From Legionella beliardensis (GTDB lineage Bacteria; Pseudomonadota; Gammaproteobacteria; Legionellales; Legionellaceae), in contig NZ_UGNV01000001.1 in the NCBI RefSeq assembly GCF_900452395.1, positions 1,575,501 through 1,639,500 of the forward strand: DNA of 64,000 nucleotides, written 5' to 3'. The notes under the pieces are model-generated. The model had not been told where the DNA came from. It was given only the letters and a program-made list of their open reading frames with translations, and ran no database searches. A program made the translations under genes and the position numbers. The first letter of the stretch is position 1. Every line of letters begins with the position of its first letter. Shown here one piece after another: positions 53,066-63,091 of the stretch.

Positions 53066-53341
53066 AATAAGCTATGCTGTCCAATAAAAATTGCTTTAAT
53101 AATTTCATACTGATTAAACAATACCTTTAAGCAAACCAGCAGGCACACATGTTAAAATATTTCATTGTTATCTGCAAGCTGTAATAATACTGGTTTAAAT
53201 TACTCATAATCAAGAATTTCTAGTATTTTAATGTTTCTTTATAGATAGCCTCAATAAATTTATACTTTACATTTAAAAAAGGTTCGTTATAGTATTTTAA
53301 TTTTTCTACCCACGGATGAATTTAACTTTAAGGAGGAAAAG

Positions 53342-53581
53342 TTGAAAAATATTTTTACAAGTCACCCTAATGAGGTGGGCGAATCTTACATTGAACATAT
53401 GTTTTTCGCGCTTCGGTTTTCTCTTAAAATGTTATTAGGCTCAATTGCTTGTTTTTTACATGCATTTTTTCCTTTTACTTTTAAAAGAACTGGTAGCACA
53501 ATTGTATTAAAGATAGTTACTAACCTAAATCAAGGAGGCCGTAAAAATTTATTTGATGTTCCTTTAAAGAATAAATCTTAG
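53342..53581 (+). CDS. DUF6356-type small membrane protein
   Basis: A 79-residue protein with the family pattern HPNEVGESYIEHMFFALRF, a hydrophobic helix (MLLGSIACFLHAFFPFTF) and KRTGSTIV. The start is TTG at 53342: AAGGAGG lies six bases upstream, and no ATG is suitably placed. Function unknown. It sits alone in an AT-rich gap between the capsule export run and the coiled-coil gene. Confidence 0.65.
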   Translation: MKNIFTSHPNEVGESYIEHMFFALRFSLKMLLGSIACFLHAFFPFTFKRTGSTIVLKIVTNLNQGGRKNLFDVPLKNKS

Positions 53582-54007
53582 TAAATATTACTAAAGATTA
53601 TGAAATAAAATCTTTACAGCTTAGGTTGAAAAATAAATATTGTTTTTTTCGAGGATATAGAAAGAAAAAGCTTTAATAAGCTATCTTATTTTGTATTTTA
53701 AATAATTTGAATTCAAAACTATGACAAATTTCAATATATTGAGGATAGCTACTTAATGTATGAAATTAAAATGTTCTTTTGTAATATTTAACATGTAAGA
53801 TAAGCAATTAATTTTTAACCTCCGTTATAAGCATAGATTTAAATAAATCTTTTATACTTGCTTATCAATAACCAAACCTTATAGCTACCGAATTTAAGTA
53901 TAAAATAATAATTTCAAAGTTACACTTAAGTTCGAAGTAAATAAGTTTATTATTTATTTAGATAGTTTAAAATATTATCGTCAAGGATAAGTCAGTAGGA
54001 CTGTAAT
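53582..54007. other. Gene-free AT-rich region
   Basis: About 25-28% GC by eye, with no credible gene and no repeated element. It should contain the promoter of the coiled-coil gene; ATTTAGATAG and TATTAT words near 53955-53980 are possible but not decisive. Confidence 0.4.
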
Positions 54008-56884
54008 ATGGATAAAAAAGCGACTCACATTAAAAAATATCCTAACAAGGAAATTAATATAGTTACTAAGCCCGCCAAAGGTTTAAAGCAAGCCAATACC
54101 TCGAAAGAAGAGATTAATGAAAAATATTTGAATTATATCGAAATTTTAATTCTACAAAAAGAAGAGCAATCCATTAAAATTACCCAACTACAAGAGAGCC
54201 TTCAAAAAAAACAAGAAAATAATAACAGGTATTTAAAACATATAGAAGCTTTGACCGAACAAAATGCACATAAGCAAACTCAAATAAAAAAACTACATGA
54301 GCGGTTGGAGAAACAAGCTAAATATTTCGAACAAGTCGTTGAAAAAACCGCTCAGCATAGAAGCCTTTTAACAGCAAAAATCAAAGATCAACTGATTACC
54401 ATTAGCAAGCTCAAAGAAAATGTTCATAAAAAACAAGTACACCATGATAAGCATTTAAAACGCATGGAAGCTTTGACTGAACAAAATGCACATAAGCAAG
54501 CTCAGATAAAAAAATTACATGAACGGCTGGAAAAACAAGCTAAATATTTCGAACAAGTCGTTGAAAAAACCGCTCAGCATAGAAGCCTTTTAACAGCAAA
54601 AAACAAAGATCAACTGATTACCATTAGCAAGCTCAAAGAAAATGTTCATAAAAAACAAGTACACCATGATAAGCATTTAAAACGCATGGAAGCTTTGACT
54701 GAACAAAATGCACATAAGCAAGCTCAGATAAAAAAATTACATGAACGGCTGGAAAAACAAGCTAAATATTTCGAACAAGTCGTTGAAAAAACCGCTCAGC
54801 ATAGAAGCCTTTTAACAGCAAAAAACAAAGATCAACTGATTACCATTAGCAAGCTCAAAGAAAATGTTCATAAAAAACAAGTACACCATGATAAGCATTT
54901 AAAACGCATGGAAGCTTTGACTGAACAAAATGCACATAAGCAAGCTCAGATAAAAAAATTACATGAACGGCTGGAAAAACAAACTAAGTATTTCGAGCAA
55001 GTCATTGAAAAAACCGCTCAGCATAGAAGCCTTTTAACAGCAAAAACCAAAGATCAACTGATTACCATTAGCAAGCTCAAAGAAAATATTCACAAAAAAC
55101 AAGCACACCATGACAAACATTTAAAACGCATGGAAGCTTTGACTAAACAAAATGCACGTAAACAAAATCAAATTAAGAAACTACACGAACGGTTGGAAAA
55201 ACAAACTAAGTATTTCGAGCAAGTCATTGAAAAAACCACTCAGCATAGAAGCCTTTTAACGGCAAAAACCAAAGATCAACTGATTACCATTAGCAAGCTC
55301 AAAGAAAATATTCACAAAAAACAAGCACACCATGACAAACATTTAAAACGCATGGAAGCTTTGACTAAACAAAATGCACGTAAACAAAATCAAATTAAGA
55401 AACTACACGAACGGTTGGAAAAACAAACTAAGTATTTCGAGCAAGTCATTGAAAAAACCGCTCAGCATAGAAGCCTTTTAACGGCAAAAACCAAAGATCA
55501 GCTGATTACCATTAGCAAGCTCAAAGAAAATATTCACAAAAAACAAGCACACCATGACAAATATTTAAAACACATGGAAGCGTTGACTGAGCAAAATGCA
55601 CATAAACAAACTCAGATAAAAAAACTACATGAAAATCTTAAACGGCAGACAAAACATTATACAATGAAGGCGCAAGCCGAATTAAAAAATTTTGATAAGT
55701 CTATTACACCAAGCCTAACAAGTGTAAATTTCTTCGATAATATGTTTAGTTTTGCAAGTCACGTTGAGAATTTAGCTGAAAGCTTGCAAGCAGATGCGTA
55801 TCTCCTTATAGGGCGGTCAGATTTACTCTCCGTAGCCACCTTAAAGGAGCGTTTTGGCGGAAAGATCATTTGGTATGTAAATGAGCACCCTTTGTCCAAC
55901 TTACAAAGAAGGTATTCACCAAAACTATATAATAAGACTGATCGACAATTTATAACCTACTTAGATACCATACATCACGAACTCATCAAAGTGATTGATT
56001 CCTGTATTTGTACGGGGCAAGGTTATGCTAATCTTTTAGCTCAAGTGGGTGTACCCTCATACAATGTTAACCGTTATATTGATATCGATACTACGATTAT
56101 TGATAATCAAAATGATAATATTATTCGCGATAAGCTATCATTGAATCCAGCTAAACAGATTATTCTAGCTTATCCGTGTAATATTTACCCTACCTCTGAT
56201 TTTATAAGTATTCTTAAATATATACTAAGTTTACCTAAACATTTTGTCTTGGTTCACTTAGGTAATTTTGCTAGCAAAGAACTTCAATCGAAAATAGAAT
56301 ATTACCGTGATACGATGGGATTAAAAGACAGAGTAAAATTTTGTGGCTCTTTTGAAAAAAATGAAATGATTGGGATCTTAAAAAGCAGTCATTTAGGAAT
56401 AGTTCATTTTGCTAACTTTATAGAGTGTAACCGACTTAGCTTACATAATCGTTATGCAGATCTAGTAGCAGCAGGTTTACCTTTTATTTCCACAGAAAAC
56501 GAAAGCTTGTCTTTCTTATTAGAAGACTCTCCTGCTGCCACTATTTATAGCTGGACCTGCCTTGAGAGCATGAGAAATGCTACCTTTAGTATGCTTAATC
56601 AATTGGGTGAAGCTCGTATAGCAATACGAGATCTACGAAAAAAGTTTGATATAAAAAATTATGATTCTATATTTCAAGAAGTTTTTTCTGATATTCGGAC
56701 TATAAGCCTTATTAGCCAAGTGGATTGGCGAAAAATAGTGGAATTACCTCCCTTTTTGACATATCTACTAAAAAATAATTTAAAGATAAAAATACTAAGT
56801 TTACTGGATAAAAAATATCTTCCAACTAGTGGAATAGGTCATATTATATCGCACCCTAATATCACTTTTGTCTCGCAAGATTGA
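54008..56884 (+). CDS. Repeat-rich coiled-coil protein fused to a glycosyltransferase-like domain
   Basis: A 958-residue protein. Residues about 80-550 are six tandem units of 74 residues (222 bases) rich in Lys, Gln, His and Glu with heptad spacing, so a long coiled coil. Within a unit one reads QIKKLHERLEKQ, KDQLITISKLKEN and DKHLKRMEALT. From about 570 to the end a GT-B-like fold appears (ADAYLLIGRSDLL, KIIWYVNEHPL, ILAYPCNIYPTSDF, FVLVHLGNFASKEL, MIGILKSSHLGIVHF), similar in style to the next gene product. It may polymerise or modify the surface glycan while the coil sets a molecular length or scaffold; that is inference. The next gene starts nine bases downstream. Confidence 0.65.
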   Translation: MDKKATHIKKYPNKEINIVTKPAKGLKQANTSKEEINEKYLNYIEILILQKEEQSIKITQLQESLQKKQENNNRYLKHIEALTEQNAHKQTQIKKLHERLEKQAKYFEQVVEKTAQHRSLLTAKIKDQLITISKLKENVHKKQVHHDKHLKRMEALTEQNAHKQAQIKKLHERLEKQAKYFEQVVEKTAQHRSLLTAKNKDQLITISKLKENVHKKQVHHDKHLKRMEALTEQNAHKQAQIKKLHERLEKQAKYFEQVVEKTAQHRSLLTAKNKDQLITISKLKENVHKKQVHHDKHLKRMEALTEQNAHKQAQIKKLHERLEKQTKYFEQVIEKTAQHRSLLTAKTKDQLITISKLKENIHKKQAHHDKHLKRMEALTKQNARKQNQIKKLHERLEKQTKYFEQVIEKTTQHRSLLTAKTKDQLITISKLKENIHKKQAHHDKHLKRMEALTKQNARKQNQIKKLHERLEKQTKYFEQVIEKTAQHRSLLTAKTKDQLITISKLKENIHKKQAHHDKYLKHMEALTEQNAHKQTQIKKLHENLKRQTKHYTMKAQAELKNFDKSITPSLTSVNFFDNMFSFASHVENLAESLQADAYLLIGRSDLLSVATLKERFGGKIIWYVNEHPLSNLQRRYSPKLYNKTDRQFITYLDTIHHELIKVIDSCICTGQGYANLLAQVGVPSYNVNRYIDIDTTIIDNQNDNIIRDKLSLNPAKQIILAYPCNIYPTSDFISILKYILSLPKHFVLVHLGNFASKELQSKIEYYRDTMGLKDRVKFCGSFEKNEMIGILKSSHLGIVHFANFIECNRLSLHNRYADLVAAGLPFISTENESLSFLLEDSPAATIYSWTCLESMRNATFSMLNQLGEARIAIRDLRKKFDIKNYDSIFQEVFSDIRTISLISQVDWRKIVELPPFLTYLLKNNLKIKILSLLDKKYLPTSGIGHIISHPNITFVSQD
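54248..55579 (+). repeat. Six tandem 222-base repeats in the coiled-coil gene
   Basis: The word GCTTTGAC(T/C) recurs at 54248, 54470, 54692, 54914, 55136 and 55358, and as GCGTTGACT at 55580, exactly 222 bases apart. Units starting at 54470 and 54692 look identical over most of their length, and units 55136/55358 form a second near-identical subgroup. The frame is kept. Confidence 0.9.
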
Positions 56885-56893
56885 GGATTTATA

Positions 56894-58087
56894 ATGAGCG
56901 ATACGTTCATAGTACCTTATTTAAATGGAGTAGAAGCAACTAGTATTCCTTATACGCGTTGTATGATTACTAATATTGTCGATCACATAGGGGATGAACT
57001 TAAAGCTGATATCTACGTTGCACACCTTGAAGAAGCAGTATGGGCGGCTTATGCATTAAAACAAAAATTTAATGATGGAGCCATATATCTTGATCAAGTA
57101 GAAATACCTGGTTTGTATATGCAAGACCGCTGCTTGCTTAAACCCTATAAAAATTTCCTAGAAATTTATATGGAATTTACAGCTAAGGCAATGATTAAAA
57201 AGGTCGACAAAATATTAACTGCTAGCAAACCATTAAAAGATTTTATAAATGAAAAATATTCTTTTAAAGACATTATTACTATAGAAAATTACCCTTACTA
57301 TCATAAATTAAAAAATGATAAACAAACAATAATACGAGCCTTATGTAGGGCTGAGGACTCCGATATATTAATACTTTATCCAAATAACATTTATTCAGTA
57401 TTACAATTTGAAAAAATATTAGATTGGCTAGCTTCATTGCCTGCTCACTTTAAAATGGTTAGTGTTGGACATATTTCTACTAAGGACTTAAATGACCTGA
57501 ATTTGTATGCTGAAAAGATTGGAATGAAAAATAGAGTCATGTTTTTTAACGAAAACGACTTTAGTAATATGGCTGATTTTTGTAGTGGCGCTGATTTCAG
57601 TTTTATTTGTCCAAATCCGCAGATTCTCAATGATTATTTAACATTATCTAATAGAATTTTTGATTGCATTCGAGCAAGGTTGCCCATACTTTCTTATGAT
57701 GTTCCTGCACATAAATTTTATATTGACGAGTATAAAATTGGAGAGGTTGTTTCGCTAGAAAACCAATCAAATCAAATGCCCGAACTAATTAAACGGTTTG
57801 CCGATAAATTAGAATTTTATCGGAGTAATCTCGAAAATGCAGCGAAGGCTCTTGTCTGGGAAGCACAAGAAAATAAGTTTTTAGAATTTTTTAATTATCC
57901 TAAAACAGTAACCTTTATTGGGAAAAATGATTTAAGTAATAACAATCGTACCTTGCGTATGGTTCAAACTTTAGTAAATCTAGGAACAAAGGTCAATATT
58001 GTAACAACAAGTGACCCCAAAGAACCTATTACTAAAGTAAATTACTATAATATGCATACGTATTTTAAACAAAATTTATCTAATTAA
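56894..58087 (+). CDS. Glycosyltransferase-like protein (GT-B)
   Basis: A 397-residue GT-B-like protein: LEEAVWAAYALKQKF early, YLDQVEIPGLYMQDR, a second domain with ILYPNNIYSVLQFEKILDWL, FKMVSVGHISTKDL and FDCIRARLPILSYDVPAH. Similar phrases occur in the products at 54008 (second half) and 59551, so the three are distant paralogues. The start is nine bases after the preceding stop; translational coupling is likely. Donor and acceptor sugars are unknown. Confidence 0.65.
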   Translation: MSDTFIVPYLNGVEATSIPYTRCMITNIVDHIGDELKADIYVAHLEEAVWAAYALKQKFNDGAIYLDQVEIPGLYMQDRCLLKPYKNFLEIYMEFTAKAMIKKVDKILTASKPLKDFINEKYSFKDIITIENYPYYHKLKNDKQTIIRALCRAEDSDILILYPNNIYSVLQFEKILDWLASLPAHFKMVSVGHISTKDLNDLNLYAEKIGMKNRVMFFNENDFSNMADFCSGADFSFICPNPQILNDYLTLSNRIFDCIRARLPILSYDVPAHKFYIDEYKIGEVVSLENQSNQMPELIKRFADKLEFYRSNLENAAKALVWEAQENKFLEFFNYPKTVTFIGKNDLSNNNRTLRMVQTLVNLGTKVNIVTTSDPKEPITKVNYYNMHTYFKQNLSN

Positions 58088-58191
58088 ATCTTCAAAAAGA
58101 TAATCATTTTTAATTTAATGAATTAATTAACATTAACCACTTAGAAATACAAGTAGATACTTTATTTCCATTTTTTGGTAATTTCATTTTA

Positions 58192-59526
58192 TTAAAGAGA
58201 GTATTGTTTTTTATTAAACGGAACATAATAAGATTTCTTGAATTTAAATTGATCATACAATCGTTCCATTAATATTTCCAAGTCGAGCAAACGACGTTTA
58301 TTAATACCAAAATTAGCTGTACCAAATTTATTACACGTTGTTCTTGAATCATTTCTATGCGCTGCCAAAGTTAGTACCAAAGGTGAGACAATCAAATTCC
58401 GTGCGCTATAAAAAAGTCTTATTCTTTCGGGATATTCAGAGTCTGATCCAAGTAAATCCGTATAAAAATAACCTAAATCTTTTATTACTTGTCGTTTAAA
58501 TAAGAGGGAGGATACACAAATACGGTTTAAAGGATAAATATGTTTTGAAAAAAGCTCACCAGTAGGCTTGATTCTAATTAGCTTAGACATAGAGGCCATT
58601 GCATTACGTTTAATTATCTCATTAAGTTGAGCTGATATGCGCTGAGGGTGTGCCCAATCATCTGCGCCATGAAATGTGATAAAATCACCTTTTGCTGCTT
58701 GCATACCTAAATTCATACAATAAAACGGGCCAACATTTCTATCAAGGTTTATCGTTTTAAAATTTTTAAATTTATGTTTATTACAAGTATTGATGAAGAC
58801 GTCTAATGTTTTATCGCTAGATGCATCATTTATAAAAATGATTTCAATATTTTTATAGCTTTGGTTTATTAATGATTGTATAGCACCTTCTATTAAAAGC
58901 TCTTCATTTTTAGCGCTAACAATAATTGAAACTTGGCCATAATTTTTTTTACTCTCTATATGAGAGACGATAGCAATGTTATCTATGTATAATGGTTTGT
59001 TTTCATTTACCTTAGTAAGAGGTAATAAATTATTTGAATTAAAATATTGATTTAATGTTTTCTCTGCTTGAGAGGCGTTATAATAGTGATAATGATTATA
59101 AAGATTAAAAATAAGAGAGGGTTTCTTTTTCAAAAGATTTTTTAACGTACTTTCATCGCTTTGGCTAGGAAATAAAAAAGAACGATAAATAAAGGCTAAA
59201 TCTGACTTTCTTCTAGTTCTATCTAAGAGTTGTAGACTCATTTCTGGATTTTGTTGCGTAAAAACTTTAATAATTTTTTTAAAATCTTTTAACTTAAGCT
59301 TTTTTGAAAAGGTAACAAGATACTCAAAAGAAATACTTTCTATATCTAAATATAGCTTTAATAATAGAGAAAAAAACTCATTTTTTTTGGCGCTTGCCTC
59401 TCTACATTTTTGTAAAAATTGTCTTTGATAAAGTAAATTATAATAATATTTATTGTTAGTAAATTTTATTAACTCACAAATATAAATTAAATAAAAAAGA
59501 TTTAAATTAATAATTAACCTTATCAC
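58192..59526 (-). CDS. Family 2 glycosyltransferase with N-terminal extension
   Basis: A 444-residue protein. The GT-A domain starts near residue 205 (VSIIVSAKNEELLIEGAIQS, IEIIFINDASSDKTL, LDRNVGPFYCMNLGMQAAKG) with the metal-binding acidic pair in FHGADDWAHPQR. The first 200 residues are helical and unassigned. GTG at 59526, with AAGG ten bases upstream, is the likely start; no ATG is near. It is the last gene of the minus-strand glycan operon and convergent with the 56894 gene. Confidence 0.75.
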   Translation of the reverse strand: MIRLIINLNLFYLIYICELIKFTNNKYYYNLLYQRQFLQKCREASAKKNEFFSLLLKLYLDIESISFEYLVTFSKKLKLKDFKKIIKVFTQQNPEMSLQLLDRTRRKSDLAFIYRSFLFPSQSDESTLKNLLKKKPSLIFNLYNHYHYYNASQAEKTLNQYFNSNNLLPLTKVNENKPLYIDNIAIVSHIESKKNYGQVSIIVSAKNEELLIEGAIQSLINQSYKNIEIIFINDASSDKTLDVFINTCNKHKFKNFKTINLDRNVGPFYCMNLGMQAAKGDFITFHGADDWAHPQRISAQLNEIIKRNAMASMSKLIRIKPTGELFSKHIYPLNRICVSSLLFKRQVIKDLGYFYTDLLGSDSEYPERIRLFYSARNLIVSPLVLTLAAHRNDSRTTCNKFGTANFGINKRRLLDLEILMERLYDQFKFKKSYYVPFNKKQYSL

Positions 59527-59550
59527 TAAAATTACCTTAATTTTTAAAAC

Positions 59551-60771
59551 CTAAAATTTTTTCAATATATGATATTGAATATTGGGATGAAAATATTTTT
59601 GCTCATGATTGCTTAGGCAAAATATCTTAACGAAAACCCCGTTATTGGCCAATGTACCTGCTATTCGCCTAGCACGCTGATTGTTTACTAAATCATTCAT
59701 ACTTAAAATAGTAACCGACTCTCTTCCATTAATTATTTTTAATAAATTTGACTCGCAAGAGGTCCAACTATAGAGTTGATTTAAATTAGTCATATTTAAT
59801 TTATAAAAATTTAAATCTAATAACACCTTATTGATAGCTTGTGACCAAGACAAAGGATTTATATCTTTTAATATCAGGCCACATTTATGCTTAAATAATA
59901 AATTTCTTATATCGGGGATATCTGGAGAGATAATGGGTAGAGTGGCAGCAAAATAATCAAATATACGATTTGGTAGAGATAGATAGCTATTCAATCTTTC
60001 TGGATCTAATAAAATGATACCTAATTTAGCGCAAGCGATTGTTTTGATAAGGTTATGATAAGGTATTGGTTTAATCCAATGGCACCTATTATAAACCTTA
60101 TTATCCTTCGCAAATTTTTGCATCGATTGTTTATATGCTTCTGGACGTATCTCTCCTAAGAAAACTAAATCAACATCTTTTGGAAGATGGTTAATACTTA
60201 AAATTAAACTTTCCACATGACTAGTTATAGTACTTAAAATTAAGACTAATTTTTTGCAACTATTAACTCTAACTAGCCTATGTAAACAATCATTGTGACA
60301 AGCGAGAGAGAGTTCTACTTGATTGTTTAAACGATAATTAGGGATAACATGTACTGGTAACTTATAACTACGTAGATAGTTTCCTAAAGACTCACTTACA
60401 GTCATTATCTCACTTGTATTTTTTATGTAAAAATCATTAAGAAGCTCTATAGTATCAAGAACAGTTGGATGCCATTTAACAGACGTATTCCGATGCTTGA
60501 AAGATGGGACTTCAATAGCATCATATATATAATTTTTATTTGTTATGGTGCTAAGCGTATAGGCTGCGGATAGCGCTCGTACTCCATGAGATATATATAA
60601 TTCGGAAGAAAGCAGTTTAGAATTATCATAAGCATATCTTGCAAAAGTTAATATTCTATCCAAATGAAAATTATATAAATGAGATTTATGATTATTTAAT
60701 AATCTTGATACTACTTTTTTTGTATAACGCTTTCTAATAAAATTTTGAAAACGTTTTTGCAGCTTAATCAA
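59551..60771 (-). CDS. Glycosyltransferase-like protein (GT-B)
   Basis: A 406-residue protein related in layout to the 56894 product: ELYISHGVRALSAAYTL, NYIYDAIEVPSFKHR, KLVLILSTITSHVESLI, VDLVFLGEIRPEAYK, and PNRIFDYFAATLPIISPDIPD. Its start overlaps the upstream oxidoreductase gene by eight bases. A basic N-terminus (FQNFIRKRYTKKV) may bind membrane. Sugar specificity is unknown. Confidence 0.65.
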   Translation of the reverse strand: MIKLQKRFQNFIRKRYTKKVVSRLLNNHKSHLYNFHLDRILTFARYAYDNSKLLSSELYISHGVRALSAAYTLSTITNKNYIYDAIEVPSFKHRNTSVKWHPTVLDTIELLNDFYIKNTSEIMTVSESLGNYLRSYKLPVHVIPNYRLNNQVELSLACHNDCLHRLVRVNSCKKLVLILSTITSHVESLILSINHLPKDVDLVFLGEIRPEAYKQSMQKFAKDNKVYNRCHWIKPIPYHNLIKTIACAKLGIILLDPERLNSYLSLPNRIFDYFAATLPIISPDIPDIRNLLFKHKCGLILKDINPLSWSQAINKVLLDLNFYKLNMTNLNQLYSWTSCESNLLKIINGRESVTILSMNDLVNNQRARRIAGTLANNGVFVKIFCLSNHEQKYFHPNIQYHILKKF

Positions 60772-61753
60772 AATCTTTGACCTGCTGTAAAATATTTACA
60801 AGCTGAATTGAATCCTTTATGCCTGGGGATTGATTCAATTTATTTTGTTTAATATTTACAATAAATTCATTCATTTGATTATGAAATAAATCTTGTTTAT
60901 TTGTCACAATTTGGTGTTTGCCAGCTTGATAAGAATTTGTGCTATTTATTAAATAAAATTCAGATAATCGATTTGCTTGAATAGACCCAAAAAAGCTTCC
61001 ATTTTCCCCCTGAACTTCAATAGATTGACTAAAGGCAGGCGTTAATAGGTCAGCTTGCACCGTAACATAAACGCCTGATCTAGTAAAACCTGCAACAGAC
61101 ACAAAATCTTCTGCGTCAGCATCAATAGTTATACCATTAATAATACGTTTGGACCGAAGCAAATGAGTGTTACAATGATTAACGTCTGTAATATCTCCAA
61201 ATAACCAGTTAACCAGATCCAGCATATGCACTAACATTTCATTAATAGCCCCACCTCCAAGTGATTTTTTGTGCTTCCAAGCATTATGATCACCTCGGCC
61301 ACCAATTTTAAGGTTTGCTAAGATCACCCCCCCCAAAGGCTTTTCACTTAAGTTAATAAGCTTGTGCAGCTCTTTAAACGCTGGTACTTGTCTATATACA
61401 TAACCAACCTGAACGAAATAGCCGGTCCTTAAAGAAACATCATTTAATATATTGGCTTGCTCTAGATTTTCACAAAGTGGTTTCTCACAAAAAACATGTT
61501 TTTTTGCATTTAACGAATCTAAAATTAATTCATAATGCGTTAAAGTAGGAGTAGCAATAATAACTCCATGGATATTAGGATTTTCAATTATTTCTTTAAC
61601 AGATGAAACAGCATTAAGATCATTTTCTTTTGCTAACTTTATTGCTGCCTCCTGATTAATATCAAATAATGAAATATTCTCTACATTTCCACGTAAACTT
61701 AAAATATGCTTGGCTGCTTGTTTTCCACAACCAATGATTCCAATATTAATCAT
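60764..61753 (-). CDS. Gfo/Idh/MocA-family sugar oxidoreductase
   Basis: A 329-residue NAD(P)-dependent oxidoreductase: GIIGCGKQAAKHI at the N-terminus, IIATPTLTHYELI, the family hallmark CEKPL, and GGGAINEMLVHMLDLVNWLFGD in the C-terminal domain. In surface-glycan clusters these make 3-keto or amino-sugar nucleotide intermediates. With the adjacent DegT aminotransferase a 3-ketosugar to aminosugar step is plausible, but unproven. Confidence 0.85.
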   Translation of the reverse strand: MINIGIIGCGKQAAKHILSLRGNVENISLFDINQEAAIKLAKENDLNAVSSVKEIIENPNIHGVIIATPTLTHYELILDSLNAKKHVFCEKPLCENLEQANILNDVSLRTGYFVQVGYVYRQVPAFKELHKLINLSEKPLGGVILANLKIGGRGDHNAWKHKKSLGGGAINEMLVHMLDLVNWLFGDITDVNHCNTHLLRSKRIINGITIDADAEDFVSVAGFTRSGVYVTVQADLLTPAFSQSIEVQGENGSFFGSIQANRLSEFYLINSTNSYQAGKHQIVTNKQDLFHNQMNEFIVNIKQNKLNQSPGIKDSIQLVNILQQVKDFD

Positions 61754-61772
61754 ATAAAAACCCTAATATTTA

Positions 61773-63077
61773 TTAATGGCTAATTTTTAGAAAATTTAGT
61801 TTATTTTTTAAAATTTTCAGCGGTGACTTAAAGCGCCTTTTTTTCTTAAAAGGTTTATCTGCAGTCAAAAAAGTATCCGTAGTTTTAAAATGTTTTATCT
61901 CTTCATTAAGCTTTTGAATGGATTGATTTGCTCTAATAAGTTTAGAGAGAGTTTGTTCGCATTGATTTGTTTGCCACCCTAAATAATCAAGATCTTTATA
62001 AGTCTTAGGTAAATGACTAGACTTATGCATAACCGATTGATAAGTATCAATAAAATCATCAATAACTAGGTCAATGTCATGATGTTTTTCAACAATTTTT
62101 CTACCAAATGTTGATAAATGTTTTCGCCATTCATAATCTTGAACTAATTTTTTTATAACTTGCTTAATATTAACTGGATTCGCGTTAGCAACAGGCATTT
62201 CATTGCCATAAACACAACTAAATAGGTCTTCTCTTAAATTAGCTATAACAGGCTTTCCTAAAGCCATTGCCTCAAGCGTAAATACGCCTGGTGCGCCTAT
62301 TAAAATTTGGTCAATGATGATATCAGAGTTACGATAAATTTGGGCTGCTTTCTGATGAGACATTCCTTGAATTAATTTTAATTCAAACTTTAAACCCTCA
62401 TTTTTTAATTCTTCCAAAGCTTTCAAAATAAAATTTGAACCTTTGCATATCTTATCAGTTGGAGCATGTACTATTAGCGGTACATCATTTTTTTTTATTC
62501 CAACAAATTTATAGTCATTCAAAGCTAGAGCTCTAGGTATAATTTTAGCCTCACTACAAAATTGCTGGAGCTCAGGGTCTTGAACTAAAAACTGATCGAC
62601 ATATTCATGAAGGAAATCAATATAGCGTAAAATTGCTTCCTCAGGCACCTTGCTAACATAGCCATAGCGAAACGGACTATAGGGGTTAAAAGCGAGATCT
62701 TTACTAGAAGTTCTTAAATCAAACCCCGTAAAACGATGTATAATTTTCTTTCCTCTGGCTTTAATAAGGGGTATATCTAATCCCGACATTAAGGAGACAT
62801 CAGCTTTATAAAATAAAGATTTGTTCCAGAAATGAAAAATATCAAAATCGCGTTCAAGATATTCTTTTAAAATAGTAATTTGCGCTTTAGTACGCCCCCC
62901 CAGAGCTTTAAAATTTACACTTCTATCTAATGGATAACCCAAAGGATGTCCATCACCTAAGTTATAATGTACCTGCTCAGCCTCATACCCTCTTTCTTTT
63001 AACTTGTTAACAATAACCATTGGCATATTAGCAATATTCATTGGTGCTAATACAATTTTTAACTTATTTTCTGTCAT
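61773..63077 (-). CDS. Family 4-like glycosyltransferase
   Basis: A 434-residue GT-B protein. The N-terminal domain has LAPMNIANMPMVIVNKLKERG and DIFHFWNKSLF. The C-terminal donor domain has VHAPTDKICKGSNFILKAL, IYRNSDIIIDQILIGAPGVFTLEAMALGKPVIA, the E-containing sugar-nucleotide site. The C-terminal end is very basic (PFKKKRRFKSPLKILKNK), suiting membrane association. ATG 63077 is chosen; an in-frame TTG upstream overlaps the aminotransferase gene. The gap to that gene is 14 bases. Confidence 0.75.
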   Translation of the reverse strand: MTENKLKIVLAPMNIANMPMVIVNKLKERGYEAEQVHYNLGDGHPLGYPLDRSVNFKALGGRTKAQITILKEYLERDFDIFHFWNKSLFYKADVSLMSGLDIPLIKARGKKIIHRFTGFDLRTSSKDLAFNPYSPFRYGYVSKVPEEAILRYIDFLHEYVDQFLVQDPELQQFCSEAKIIPRALALNDYKFVGIKKNDVPLIVHAPTDKICKGSNFILKALEELKNEGLKFELKLIQGMSHQKAAQIYRNSDIIIDQILIGAPGVFTLEAMALGKPVIANLREDLFSCVYGNEMPVANANPVNIKQVIKKLVQDYEWRKHLSTFGRKIVEKHHDIDLVIDDFIDTYQSVMHKSSHLPKTYKDLDYLGWQTNQCEQTLSKLIRANQSIQKLNEEIKHFKTTDTFLTADKPFKKKRRFKSPLKILKNKLNFLKISH

Positions 63078-63091
63078 TATGAGCTCATGGT

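Noticed and set aside
54248-55579. Regular repeats suggestive of a CRISPR array
   Set aside because: Units are 222 bases, in frame and without unique spacers; they encode a coiled coil.
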